Assembly: GCA_002633025.1 (NCBI GenBank)
Contig: NMRB01000182.1
Span: 89,180 to 153,179 of the forward strand
Direction of reading: 5' to 3'
Origin: Notospermus geniculatus
Lineage: Eukaryota; Nemertea; Pilidiophora; Heteronemertea; Lineidae
DNA length: 64,000 bases
Shown: positions 32,901 through 43,212 of the stretch, piece after piece
Layout: each line of letters opens with the position of its first letter
How positions within the stretch are numbered: the first letter of the stretch is position 1
Translations under genes and position numbers: made by a program
The notes under the pieces: model-generated
What the model was told of the DNA's origin: nothing
Seen by the model: only the letters and a program-made list of their open reading frames with translations
The model's database searches: none

Positions 32901-32955
32901 AGAAACGTCTTTATCAAAAACCGTGACAGTCACGGTTTTTGATAAAGATGTTTCT
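32901..32955. repeat. 55-bp near-perfect palindrome
   Basis: Arms of 27 bp (32901-32927 and 32929-32955) are complementary with a single mismatch and a one-base centre at 32928; the core is CCGTGACAGTCACGG. It could extrude as a cruciform. Confidence 0.85.
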
Positions 32956-33544
32956 ATGAGGAGAGGAGTTGAAATAAAATCGTGCATGACCAATTAAACG
33001 GGGAGTTTTCACAATGTAAACAGTTATTCATAATAAATGGAAGTCCACAATAAGGAAGTGCTGTAGATAATTTTACATCCAGGAAGAAAGTCACGATAGC
33101 CTATTCAAATCAACGGGAATTCTATACGCTACACATTCGAGAGTGTTGTTCGTGAAGTGACAAGACGAAATATTGTGCGCAGTACGAAGACACCGAAAAA
33201 TCTGCATTTTTCGTTGACTTCCTGCAAATGCCGATATCCTGAGCGTCAGGTCATTTCACTCGATATTATTTCACCTACCTCAAGAGGGAGGTGGACATAG
33301 GAGATCGGTTCGCGAGGACGGGGTGAGTAGGTGTAAATGGTGTTGTAAAAGTTTTTATTTAAAAATACATGTAGTACCTGTTTATTAAGGACGACAGTTA
33401 CGCAACGCGTATACGAATGGAAACGCCCACGCTGGACAACTCACATGGTATTCACTTCTCTCTCTGCAGATAACCGAAGAATCCAAGAGTTGACCTCGAA
33501 TTGTTCTCGATAGGAAAAAATCTGAGCATCTCAACGGGGGCAAG

Positions 33545-34301
33545 ATGGCGGGCAAACGAGCCAATTATTTCATTGTGTCCTCCATTTTTATTGCCTTCTC
33601 CATTGCTTTCCTGTTCTCATATTGGTTGGGGACAGCGAGTCAGCGATTCAAGATGGCGGATATTTGCCTCTATGTTTACATGTCCCTGCTGCTGATGGTC
33701 AGCATCGTCGCCATGATGCATTCTCTGATAAAATGCAACAACGATCGGACGGTCATCAGAGCTTCCGGTGCGCATGCTCAAACCCACAAAAAGAAGCCTC
33801 GTATACAAATGGTTTCCACCGTGGCAAAAGGGGGATTACTCGTCTTCATGATAGGTACTGTTTTATATGATACGATTTGTTTAGTTGGTGTTTTTGACTG
33901 TGTAGGCGACTTCGTGGCTTTACATTGCGCAGTAAAAGCACAGGTAGTAACGATGGTATATCTTATACTAAAGCTGTTTTTCATCGGATGTCAGACGATG
34001 TTTTTGATGTCGCAAAGCAATCGCTACGCGAAATATGGAGGCTCGTCTACCAACAAGATCGTTTACGTCATCAATACGATTGTTGATCTGGCCATCGTTG
34101 CTTATACCATTCTGTACGAGTCGAAATTTGCAACTGATTCAGAAACAGACTCCTTCATATTTGCCTATGATGGACATTGCGCTGCCCCCGTCGATCCACA
34201 GAATCGGTCATTTACCGGAATGCCTCGCACAGAGGTATCTGATGTAATGCATCACACTGAGGCATCCGATGGAATGAATCACATGGAGGCTTGCTTGAAT
34301 G
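33545..34301 (+). CDS. Otopetrin-like proton channel, N-terminal half (exon)
   Basis: The ORF encodes a multipass membrane protein with hydrophobic segments at residues 8-28, 40-62, 95-117, 133-155 and 170-191. KGGLLVFMIGTVLYDTICLV and the following DC...C segment match the third and fourth helices of otopetrins, and FFIGCQTMFLM ... NKIVYVINTIVDLAIVAYTI their fifth and sixth region. Otopetrins are proton channels of about 500-700 residues with 12 helices in two related halves; this is the first half. A donor ATG|GTACGT follows at 34302, after which the frame would stop at 34307-34309, so the coding exon probably ends at 34301 in phase 1. The second half lies at 34346-37160 but is broken. The start at 33545 follows an in-frame-free leader and is the first ATG. 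The gene is either a decayed copy or misassembled. Confidence 0.7.
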
Positions 34302-34345
34302 GTACGTAACAAATGTTCAAAATCGCACGAAGTCTTGAGGTTTAC

Positions 34346-34876
34346 ATGTACACCTACCATACGGAATTCTGTATCTTGGCAATCACTCTCAACCTGATAT
34401 TCTGGAACACTTCATCTCATAGTTCTGATGGTAGATCACGTACGAATGTCTCTTCAGCACGTACGCTCCTTATCAATGAATCAGAACATGATGTTAGGGA
34501 CATGTGTTGGCCAACTACTAATGAAGACGTTCAAGTTGAAAATTCCTCGGGAGAGGAAGGTTCACTTGCTCAGCAACAGGCATGTAGCGACGTCGAGCAG
34601 GTCGGTAACGGTACAATGAATCTGCAGGAAGATGAAGAACTCTTCTTCACAGCAGAATTGCAAGATGTGAGAAACATTCCAACCAGATACGGATCTATAA
34701 TCGACGAATCACCGGCATTAGGAAACGAGGGGGAGGTAAAAGTTTCATCGTCGAGAGTACAGACTTGGTGTGTCAATTTCAAAAACTGTCTTCTGTGTCA
34801 AGAATTCGGTGACTCGAATCGCAGGCGTGTACATGATTCGGGCGATTGCTGCGGATTTCTGTCTTTCGCTGGATTT
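34346..34876 (+). pseudogene. Otopetrin-like exon 2, truncated duplicate
   Basis: This matches 35891-36430 almost base for base: TYHTEFC.LAITLNLIFWNT (one differing residue), then an acidic cytoplasmic loop with IPTRYGSIIDESPA and CLLCQEFGDS. It stops matching at about 34876, in the middle of a hydrophobic segment (FLSFAGF), where unrelated sequence starts. The hydrophobic start matches the helix that opens the second half of otopetrins. No good acceptor in the right phase stands upstream: the gap to the donor at 34302 is only about 45 bases. It is thus a partial, probably non-functional copy. Confidence 0.65.
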
Positions 34877-34984
34877 ATATGTTACCAGGGGGCCCATCAG
34901 GACCAATCAGTTTCGACGTACCAACTCGTACGGGTAGCCAGAGTTCGTTCCAAAGCGCGAGCATGCTAACTTTAACTCGTTTGG

Positions 34985-35136
34985 CATACTGACACATCTC
35001 CCAACAGAGGGCTCTGATGATTGAACCAATATATTTCGTGTTGAATGAATATTTTCATTATCGAATGGATATTTTTCACGTTGCAAGCATACTGACGCAT
35101 TTTCCAACAGAGGGCTCTGATGATTGAACCAATATA
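34985..35136. repeat. 50-bp direct repeat, two copies
   Basis: CATACTGACACATCTCCCAA at 34985 and CATACTGACGCATTTTCCAA at 35088 are both followed by CAGAGGGCTCTGATGATTGA and ACCAATATAT. The second copy runs into the left end of the MITE at 35137. Confidence 0.75.
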
Positions 35137-35889
35137 TCGGGTGGGCCAAAAAAAACGCATCGAACTTCAAATCTTGATTTCTCGACAACTGTCCATTATA
35201 ATTCAATGAAATTTGGTACCATATCGTTTAAAGATGTTTTGTTGAACGTGTGAAATTTTTGCATTGATACCTTTGGTATTTGGACCGTATCACTCAATTT
35301 AAAAATCACTGTAAAAAAATGCGATTCCGGAATCCGGTAAAATACGGGTGGATGAAAAAATTCCCAAACTTTAAATTTTCATTCCTCATAAAAGCTTTAC
35401 TACAACTCAGTTAAATTTTGTCTACACTGCTCCATGATATTGCCTCTAATGTGTGAAAGTATTAAACCAATAACTTTAATATCTAACATGTGGCGCTCAT
35501 TACTATAACGCCATATTGGAATCGAGTGTTTCGAAGTTTCACCATTGTCTCCTAAGATATGATGAATGATTACTATAATACTATGGTTTTTACATTTGGC
35601 ACCACAATCTTAATATCAAAGATAATGTGTTGAAACTTTCACATTTTAGAAACATAGCCACGGAACAGTATTGAGTGAATTTCCATTGGGTTATAATGAA
35701 TAGTTATTGAGAAATAGAAATTTGAAGTTCGGGACGGATTTTTCCTATCTTATTGGATTCCGGAATCACACATTTTTACAATGATTTTTAAATTGTGTGA
35801 TATACGGTACCAAATTTCATTGAATTATAATAGACAGTTGTTGAGAAATCAAGATTTGAAGTTCGATGCGTTTTTTTTGGCCCACCCGA
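35137..35889. mobile_element. MITE with long inverted ends and TA target duplication
   Basis: Bases from 35137 (TCGGGTGGGCCAAAAAAAAC) are inverted at the right end to 35889 over about 84 bp with two mismatches, with weaker pairing up to about 200 bp (ATTCCGGAATC near each inner side). TA flanks both ends (35135-35136 and 35890-35891). It lies exactly between the truncated and the longer copy of otopetrin exon 2. The interior is non-coding and Tc1/mariner-like by its TA target. Confidence 0.8.
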
Positions 35890-35890
35890 T

Positions 35891-37160
35891 ATGTACACCT
35901 ACCATACGGAATTCTGTGTCTTGGCAATCACTCTCAACCTGATATTCTGGAACACGTCATCTCATAGTTTTGATGGTAGATCACGTACGAATGTCTCTTC
36001 AGCACGTACGCTCCTTATCAATGAATCAGAACATGATATTAGGGACATGTGTTGGCCTACTACTAATGAAGACATTCAAGTTGAAAATTCCTCGGGAGAG
36101 GAAGGCTCACTTGCTCAGCAACAGGCATGTAGTGACGTCGAGCAGGTCGGTAGGGCTACCGGTACAATGAATCTGTGGGAAGATGAAGAACTCTTCTTCA
36201 CAGCAGAATTGGAAGATGTGAGAAATATTCCTACCAGATACGGATCTATAATCGACGAATCACCGGCATCAGAAAACGAGGGTGTGGTGAAAGTTTCATC
36301 GTCGAGAATACAGACTTGGTGTGCCAATTTCAAAAACTGTCTTCTATGCCAAGAATTCGGTGATTCGACTCGCAGGCGTGTAGATGATTCGGGCGATTGC
36401 TGCGGATTTTTGTCTTTCGCTGGATTTAGTCTCATCATACTGTATACTGTCCTTTGTCTGCTTCAAAACACGAATGGGACAAAGAAGAAAAACCTAGATA
36501 TACCGACCAGTGTTACTTCAGTCATCGTATTTATAGTCATGACAGCGGCATCAGTGGCACTTGCGATTGTATCGACCAGAAAACTGGACAGAGGCCCGGA
36601 TATCCCAAGGACTTTTTCCGTTGGATCGATATGCATAATGCTATCTGCCCTTCTCATGCATGTTTTTAATTTTCTCGATGTTATCGCAGATTGTAACATG
36701 CTAATTCGTGAAAACAAACATCACGATGGCCATTTGGAGGGCAATGATCTCTATGAATACATTGACGTAATATTGACTCTATCCACATTGCCATGCAGAC
36801 GAAACTCGTTTTGAACATAACTTGGATGATGAAGCGGAACTGGGCTCCTGACGTCAAATCTACGTCAATTTCAATGCAATGCATCGCTTTCCTGATGGTA
36901 GGAAACTTCTCGAAATGGAGATCTTGGGCACTGCCATTGAGATACAGGACCCGACCGTAAACAGTTCACAAAGTCTTTACTTCGGCAAAACCGCATGGAC
37001 CGGTGTCGTGTACACATTCTACCCATTCGTCGTCTACTTCCGATTCCATTGCTCCATGGCGCTTGCTGAATACATGTTGTGGAGGAGGTCGATGGTAAAG
37101 ACTGACAAACGGAACAGAAAGCGTTTTTTGTCAAGCATAGGGACTTTTACATACTACTAA
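35891..37160 (+). pseudogene. Otopetrin-like C-terminal half, frameshifted
   Basis: The frame from 35891 reads the second-half opening helix (EFCVLAITLNLIFWNT), the acidic loop, then further helices (SLIILYTVLCLL, SVIVFIVMTAASVALAIV, SICIMLSALLMHVFNFLDVI) and YEYIDVILTLSTL before stopping at 36814. Homology continues in a second frame from about 36793 (QCIAFLMVGNFSKW) and in a third from about 36910 (EILGTAIEIQ ... FYPFVVYFRFHCSMALAEYM), ending at 37160. The last motif matches the conserved final helix of otopetrins. Two frameshifts within about 130 bp therefore break it, unless they are sequence errors. The left edge coincides with the MITE border, so any native acceptor is lost. Confidence 0.65.
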
Positions 37161-37236
37161 AAGACATTCTCTATCTTACAGACTTGCACAGATTAAATTT
37201 CTCTACACCTGCCAGTGTAGTGTGGCCATGTAGCAT

Positions 37237-37392
37237 ATAAGGTGTTTGCACGTGACGTCACAGCGGCCATGTTGGAGACATAAAACAAAAGAACAGACTT
37301 TCAAAACAATCGAGGTTAATCTCCATAGACCATGACTGGCGAAAAATTATTTTGTTTATACCTCCAATATGGCAACCGCGCAAACACTTTAT
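37237..37392. mobile_element. Short MITE after the otopetrin-like locus
   Basis: ATAAGGTGTTTGC (37237-37249) and GCAAACACTTTAT (37380-37392) are inverted with one mismatch, and inner GCCATGTTGGAG and CTCCAATATGGC pair as well. The left arm holds GTGACGTCAC. Confidence 0.6.
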
Positions 37393-37560
37393 AGCCATAC
37401 CGTAGGAATATCGCTGATATCCAGAACGACTGTAGCTTGTTACTGGTCATGTATAATATACTCCAGGCCCATGCAATCATGCATTTGCAATAGCTTTCTT
37501 GAAGAGACGGCGAGTATTTCGTATTTCGATCCCATTAGCATTATCCATGAAGACAACGGC

Positions 37561-37937
37561 CATGTCGATTTAGAGGAATCGGAGGAATCGAAGGAATAAG
37601 AGGAAATCGGAGTAATCGAAGGAATCAGAGGAAAATACAGTCTGCAGCCCATCAGTCACACACAATCACGACTATCATGTACTAAATATATAAACACAGC
37701 CACGTGGTTCTGTAAACGTCATAACAGCTGAAGTGCTGGCTTTTGCCCCTCAAGTCATTTTAACTGTCATATCACCAACCTCGATGATGATGAGTTTATT
37801 ATAACAACTCAATAGCCAAGGAAATGTTATGAATTAAGTATTCTGATAATTTTATATTTTATCTTATGGTGATTTTGTGGATTTTCAAGCCTGATTCCTC
37901 TGATTCCTGATTCCTCTGATTCCTCTAAATCGACATG
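37561..37937. mobile_element. Element with 20-bp inverted ends and GAGGAATC repeats
   Basis: CATGTCGATTTAGAGGAATC (37561-37580) is perfectly inverted at 37918-37937. Just inside, both ends carry degenerate (GGAATCGGA/GATTCCTCT)n repeats. The interior 37735-37816 matches the minus strand of 448-528. No ORF. From 37938 to 38334 nothing is recognised. Confidence 0.7.
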
Positions 37938-38334
37938 ACCAAGACAACTACATGTATAATATAGACGCAAGAATTTTGTTTCAGCTCTAGGCTGGAGATG
38001 GCGCTGCAGTACTATGGTGTGGCGTAATCTTTGCGGATTGTTTTCAAGTGTTGCTACACACTGTTAGGAATTAAGAAAATCCAAATTGGCATGGAAATAA
38101 AAAAGTTGATATTGGACTTTTTTCATCGTCTGATTGCATAATGTCAGAGTGATGCTGCAGAAGCAGGTTTGTGTATGGAAGATGCAGAAAAGATTGAAGT
38201 ATTATTTGCTGAAAACCGCGTCAAATTTCTTCACTTTATAAGGAAGTTATGGGCGATTAACTGTGGAGATAAACTTTTGTCAAAGACTGTACATATCGTT
38301 TCCATGACCGTGCATCGAATCCAGGTAGAAAAGA

Positions 38335-38450
38335 CACTGGTAAAAGGCACCGGTAAAAAGGCATGGTAAAAAGGCACCGGTAAAAAAGCACTGCTAAAAA
38401 ACGCACATGAATTTCACAGGATACATGTAGGTAAAAAGGCACAGTTTTCA
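38335..38450. repeat. Short tandem repeat GGTAAAAAGGCAC
   Basis: At least five variants of (C)GGTAAAAAGGCAC follow each other, ending in GGTAAAAAGGCACAG. A similar word occurs near 1730-1810. From 38451 to 38843 nothing is recognised. Confidence 0.6.
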
Positions 38451-38843
38451 GAAAACTGCACGGGGTGGTGGAATATGTTTCATTTATTGCAGATTCCTGT
38501 CCATGATTTCCCATTTGAGGGGATTTAATCTGTAAGGTGGTTGCATTATTTCCTTTCTTTTTGTATGCCTTTTCAGCTTTATTCTGGGTGCTTTAATTGT
38601 CCACAGCTTTTTCCTTACTGTACATGTATACTCCTGGTACAAAGTAAATGGGCAGCAGTTTTTCTTGAATACCTCCAAACCAATGCTTTGTAGGAGGCTG
38701 CGCCTAACATATGTGATAGCAAATTTTCCTTGCTATCTGATGACATGAAAGTCAAGAAAATCCGGTGAAATCCACCTTTGATAAAAGGAATTTTGTAAAG
38801 TCATGTATTTCGCTACTTTTTTGTTTGCAGGTTTTCACTAAAA

Positions 38844-39061
38844 AGTCTGGTTCAACCTACAGGTGGGCCATTGGAACGCCAACTGAGGAAATGGAACATT
38901 CAATTTACGTGTGACACTTATGTAATGAAAAACACATTTTTATTATTAGGCACAGTCATCTGATTCATTACGCCATAAGATGTAACCGTAATTATGTCAC
39001 TCTTGCCACACTCTAACCACAAACTGCATTCCAATGGTCAACCTCTAGATTGAACCAGACT
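38844..39061. mobile_element. MITE with about 33-bp imperfect inverted ends
   Basis: AGTCTGGTTCAACCTACAGG (38844) pairs with CCTCTAGATTGAACCAGACT ending at 39061; pairing continues through GGCCATTGGAA and TTCCAATGGTC. From 39062 to 39633 no gene is seen, but 39137-39190 (GTATCAATCAACCTGTCAGA) resembles the repeat at 51900 and 52331. Confidence 0.65.
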
Positions 39062-39633
39062 ATAGAAATTTTTATAGCACGTGTGTTCCTCTCAATCTGT
39101 TCATCAGTTATTTTGCTTCCTGTGTATCAATATGTACAACATCTGGCGATTTTCTAAGCTTTGTATCAATCAACCTGTCAGAAGAATTTCTCAGGTATCC
39201 AACACAGAGCACAAAAAACGATACATAAAATGATATCAAAAATAAGTCATCTCCGAATTTTGCACATTTTCGACTCCTCCGGGGTGTTCCTCAGGCACTG
39301 TTAAAGTGCCTGTGGAAGAATTTCTCACACTTCGAAATTCCTAGACATTCCACACAGCAACCAGATGACCCACCAGTGACCCACCCTGTCTCTAAGTGCA
39401 TGCACCTCAATTAGAATGCAAGTCCTAGGAATGTCAGTCCGAGAAAGAATCTGTAATATGTTAATCCAACGGTTGGTTTTTATAGCGCAGTTTAACCCCT
39501 CGTCGGACCATTGAACCACCAACATTCCAAGGGGATTTGGGTTTCTGTTATCGCCATTTTTATGGAACATACCAGAAGGGATACTTGACTATCACCGTCA
39601 TTTTGAAGACTGGCGTAAATTCATAAAACGTAT

Positions 39634-39838
39634 AAGGGCCGGGTCTGGGGGGGGGGGGGGGNNNNNNNNNNNNNNNNNNNNNNNNNNNNNNNNNNNNNNN
39701 NNNNNNNNNNNNNNNNNNNNNNNNNNNNNNNNNNNNNNNNNNNNNNNNNNNNNNNNNNNNNNNNNNNNNNNNNNNNNNNNNNNNNNNNNGTCGAGCTACG
39801 CCCCCCCCCCCCCTTCTGCCAATCCTGGATCCGGCCCT
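39634..39838. other. Assembly gap inside a probable MITE
   Basis: Bases 39662-39789 are unknown. AGGGCCGGGTCTGG and a G run stand on the left, a C run and ATCCTGGATCCGGCCCT on the right. These outer words are inverted, so the gap probably lies within a foldback element whose G/C runs stopped sequencing. Confidence 0.6.
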
Positions 39839-40261
39839 GCGGATTATCATTAAAAGCGCACTGTATTCCTTCCCTAGCCTGCGCTAAACTATACCATACC
39901 TGCGTCAAGGGGGGCCTTTTATCGAAAATGCTGTTGAAAAAACCGCTTATCAACATCATGTAGTATAAGTATAATTCTAGCATTGTACTGTAATCATGCA
40001 TTCTCCAACACTGAGGCGAAAAACAAAACTACAGTATTGAAAAATGACGAAATTACCGCTGGTGGTGCCGGTGTAGCAGTAAAGAGTGTACCCCTGTAAA
40101 AAGTGTCCACTTCTATTGTTGAATGACGGAATAAGCGGCATGGGTATAGAAACCAATCGCCAGAGATTGAAATGTAACAATAGGATCTTTTGTTCCCAGG
40201 ACAGTTTTTCTTAGGACATTCTTTCCCTTCACACCGGCCGTCGAAAAAAAGTGGCCCTTTA
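39839..40261 (-). other. Possible Cys-rich coding fragment, otherwise empty
   Basis: On the minus strand 40281-39994 is open and gives a Cys-rich piece (GRCEGKECPKKNCPGNKRSY) followed by a hydrophobic tail. There is no recognisable family and its upstream end is formed by the repeat at 40262. Too weak to call a gene. Confidence 0.25.
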
Positions 40262-40729
40262 TTAAGTTGGAAGTGATCCAAAAATGAAACCTCTGAAACT
40301 CTGAGGACTAGTAGGAATGGCCTTTATGAGGACCAAGGCAGGCCTACACCCTCTTAAACATCCACAAGTGTGCAATAATATACCCTCTTATGTTGACGTC
40401 GAGAGAAGCTGCTGAATACTGAGCGAGTCGATCTTCTCAATGGGCCAGCAATTTAAAGCGGCGAATCCACTCTCGCGATTTTGGCTTAAGACGGGGTTGC
40501 GATCCCTTGCGATCACCTTATATGGCAATCGGAAGTCCTTATAAGGTGATCGTAAGGGATCGCAACCCCGTCCCAAGCCAAAATCGCGACAGTGGATTCG
40601 CCGTTTAAGACTGCATTGTAAAGTCATGGACATAAATTTGTCTACACCTGATACCTATATTTCAAATACTACTGGGTCAATTTTAACACGGTTTGTTCCA
40701 AATGAAACGACATCTTCACAGAAAAAAAT
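40262..40729. mobile_element. Interspersed element with internal hairpin, copy 1
   Basis: About 465 bp are almost identical to 44665-45119; both start TATTAAGTTGGAAGTGATCC, and similarity stops abruptly on both sides. At 40455-40607 two arms of about 65 bp pair nearly perfectly (GACGGGGTTGCGATCCCTTG and inverse). The copies sit in different surroundings, which shows that the unit is mobile. Confidence 0.8.
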
Positions 40730-40734
40730 AATTG

Positions 40735-42292
40735 TCTCAGTTTGAGATAAAAAAGCATCTCCGAGCTTTGCCAATAATAGGAGATCACTTTTGTCTCAAA
40801 ACGAGATCATAATTATGGTTCCCGATCAATCAGATCGGGGACCATATTGTTTTTGGTCATGGTGTCTGTGTGTGTGTGTGTGTCTGTGTATCTGTGTGTC
40901 CAGTATGTCACACCTTCATATCTCATCTCCTTGAACAGCTAGAGCCTTGGAAACAAGTCCTACCCCTAGGTTTGTCAACCTGGGCAATCCAATGAGCCAA
41001 TAATTTTCAATCTCAGATGTCTCCATCATGATGTAATCAACATATCAGACTTGATATTTTGTCTGTCACGCTTTTATCTGATGGCATAACTCGGCTCCTT
41101 CAACACCTACAGCAACGGAAATGAGTTGTATCCTTAGGTTTTCATACCTTAGGAATTGAATGGGCTGATTACTTTTGATGTGAGATGTTGGGATCATGGT
41201 GATATCGATATCACGAATTTGATATTTTCAGATAACTTGCCATACTGTCAAGTGAGCAATATGAAACAAGTCTTAGTTCATGCCTACTTATCCAAGGACT
41301 GGACTATGTTGAAATTCTCAGCCTCAAGTGTCCGGGTGTTCGAAAATATCAAACTTGATAATTTGAAATATCTCTGCCTGTGGTAAAGGTAGAGGCATGA
41401 TATCACCCATACTTAGGTTATTGAGGATGCCCATTTGGATTATGCAATGACCTTGATGATCAGAGGTCAAGATCAAGGTCAGAGGTCAAGGTCGAACTTG
41501 AAAATTTGAAATATCTCTGCCTGTGCTAGTGATACAGACATAATATCACCCACACTTTAGGTTATTGAGGATGCACATTTCGATTATGCAATGACTTTGC
41601 TTGTCAGAGGTCAAGGTCAAGGTCAAACATGAAAAATCGTAATTTCTCTGCCTGTGGTCGAGATAGAGACATGATATCCCCCATACTTAGGTTATTGAGG
41701 ATGCCCATTTCGATTATGTAATGACAATGATGATAAGAGGTCAACATGGTCAAGGTCAAGGTCAAACTTGATATTTCGAAATTTCTCGGCCTTTGGCAAA
41801 GGTAGAGGTATGATATCACCCATACCTAAGTTATTGAGGATGCCCATTTCGATTATGAGATAATTTGATATATCTCTGCCTATGGCAGAGGTAGAAGCAT
41901 GATATCACCCACTATTAGGTTACTGAGGATGCCCATTTTGATTATGCAATGGCCTTGATGATCAGAGGTCAAGGTCAAGGTCAAACCAGATGATTTGATA
42001 TGAGCACATCAAAATGGCTGCCAGCAGGCTGCCTGTCATGCCTGTAAGGTCCTCTTAACAAGCGGGAACCATCAGACATTTACAATGTCATCTTGTTTGC
42101 CTCTTTTATTGAGTAATTCCCTACTCAGACTGAGATAATCTACCTGTCTCAATTAGAGAAAACCTTTTACTCAAATTGGAGCATGGAAGTATAATCCTTC
42201 CATGATTGGAGATAGGGATTTGTCTCCAGTTGAGAGATATTAGTCTCCTATTATTGGCAAGGCTCGGAGATGCTTTTTATCTCAAACTGAGA
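40735..42292. mobile_element. Non-autonomous transposon with 50-bp inverted ends
   Basis: Bases 40735-40784 are inverted at 42244-42292 with few mismatches (TTTGAGATAAAAAAGCATCT and inverse). Inside, a second pair of ends, ATGGTTCCCG (40815) and CGGGAACCAT (to 42072), suggests another element nested near-symmetrically. A (TG)n run lies at 40860-40899. No transposase is seen; the ORF at 41156-41386 is unconvincing. Confidence 0.7.
41340..41990. repeat. Minisatellite of about 140-bp units with AGGTCA motifs
   Basis: About five diverged units share ATTTGAAATATCTCTGCCTG, ATGATATCACCCA, TTAGGTTATTGAGGATGCCC and a run of AGGTCAAGGTCA. TCAAGGTCA, the monomer site of ERR/SF-1 (NR5A, NR3B) nuclear receptors, occurs in most units (near 41473, 41487, 41606, 41748, 41967). 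Confidence 0.75.
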
Positions 42293-42715
42293 AGCTTCCT
42301 GCTGTACGAATGAGTAGAGAAACACAGAAAAATATGGTGAATTTTGTATCTCCAATTACGAAACGAACATGCATTGTTAAAACAATCTGAATTGCAGCTC
42401 CATCCCAGGCTAGATGCACTACATCTCTGACGGGGGAAGCCTAGACTCTGTTTCTCAACAGATGTCATTGTATACATGCTCTATGTGGCCTACTGCACAT
42501 GCATGTACCATGCATGCAGGCCCAGGCAATCAGCATTGTGAAGAAAACTAGTGTGTCAAAACATGACTGGAATTCAGACAGCAACTGTTTCTATGCCTTC
42601 ATGACACGCAGATCTGCATTAGAAATGACTTACTGATGTTAAAGCTGACGTGAACGAACAAAAAGCCCTCATGCGGCGAGCAAGAGAATTGCCAACGCCC
42701 TGCAAATACCTCAAA
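42293..42715. other. No gene recognised
   Basis: Sequence between two mobile elements without supported features. Confidence 0.4.
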
Positions 42716-43210
42716 CGAAGGCTCAGAACATGATAGGCCCCACGATGTCAGGAGGGCGCCACCTTATTTGTCATCGAGCTTTCGAGGTGTCAACATCCTC
42801 CTCTGGTGAGCTCCTGCTGAACACTTCTTTTCAAAGAAAAAAGTTTGACCCAGCTGGGAATCGAACCCGCGCCTTGTTATCTCTGTTCCGCTGTCTTCCC
42901 CATTCGGCCACCGAACTTGTTGGAAGTCTTCCCATGTTTTCTCTTATTCGTAGCATTATAACGTAAGTCGAAGGTCTACGTCTATGACAAACATAAATCA
43001 CGACCCTGTCAGTTGGCTCGTTGACCGAGTGGATAGAGCGGTGGATTACAAATCAGACGGTCGACGGTTCGAATCCCGTCTAAATGACTACAATTTTTTT
43101 TCTTTGAGTAGTGTAAGAGGTACCCGGAGATGTTGACAGCTCTGTTGCCTGAAGGCAAATAAGGTGGCGCCCTCCTGGCGTCGTGGGGTGTATCATGTTC
43201 TGAGCCTTCG
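42716..43210. mobile_element. Inverted-repeat element with two convergent tRNA-like sequences
   Basis: A 55-bp inverted repeat with a few mismatches (42716-42770 and 43156-43210; core GAGGGCGCCACCTTATTTG) encloses two tRNA-like segments. The first, on the minus strand about 42916-42840, reads GGTGGCCGAATGGGGAAGAC and later GGGTTCGATTCCC. The second, plus strand 43013-43085, reads GTTGACCGAGTGGATAGAGC and later GGTTCGAATCCC. Both have good A- and B-box words but no clean acceptor stems, so they are more likely pol III promoter modules or SINE heads than tRNA genes. The lone N at 43212 directly follows. Confidence 0.7.
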
Positions 43211-43212
43211 TN

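Noticed and set aside
32901-32955. microRNA precursor
   Set aside because: The hairpin has a one-base loop and near-perfect arms, unlike animal pre-miRNAs, which need a larger terminal loop.
39560-40001. ORFs running through the gap
   Set aside because: They consist mostly of unknown residues from the 128-base N gap and homopolymer runs.
43013-43085. Functional tRNA gene
   Set aside because: A and B boxes are good, but no acceptor stem or canonical anticodon arm forms, and it lies inside a repeat element.
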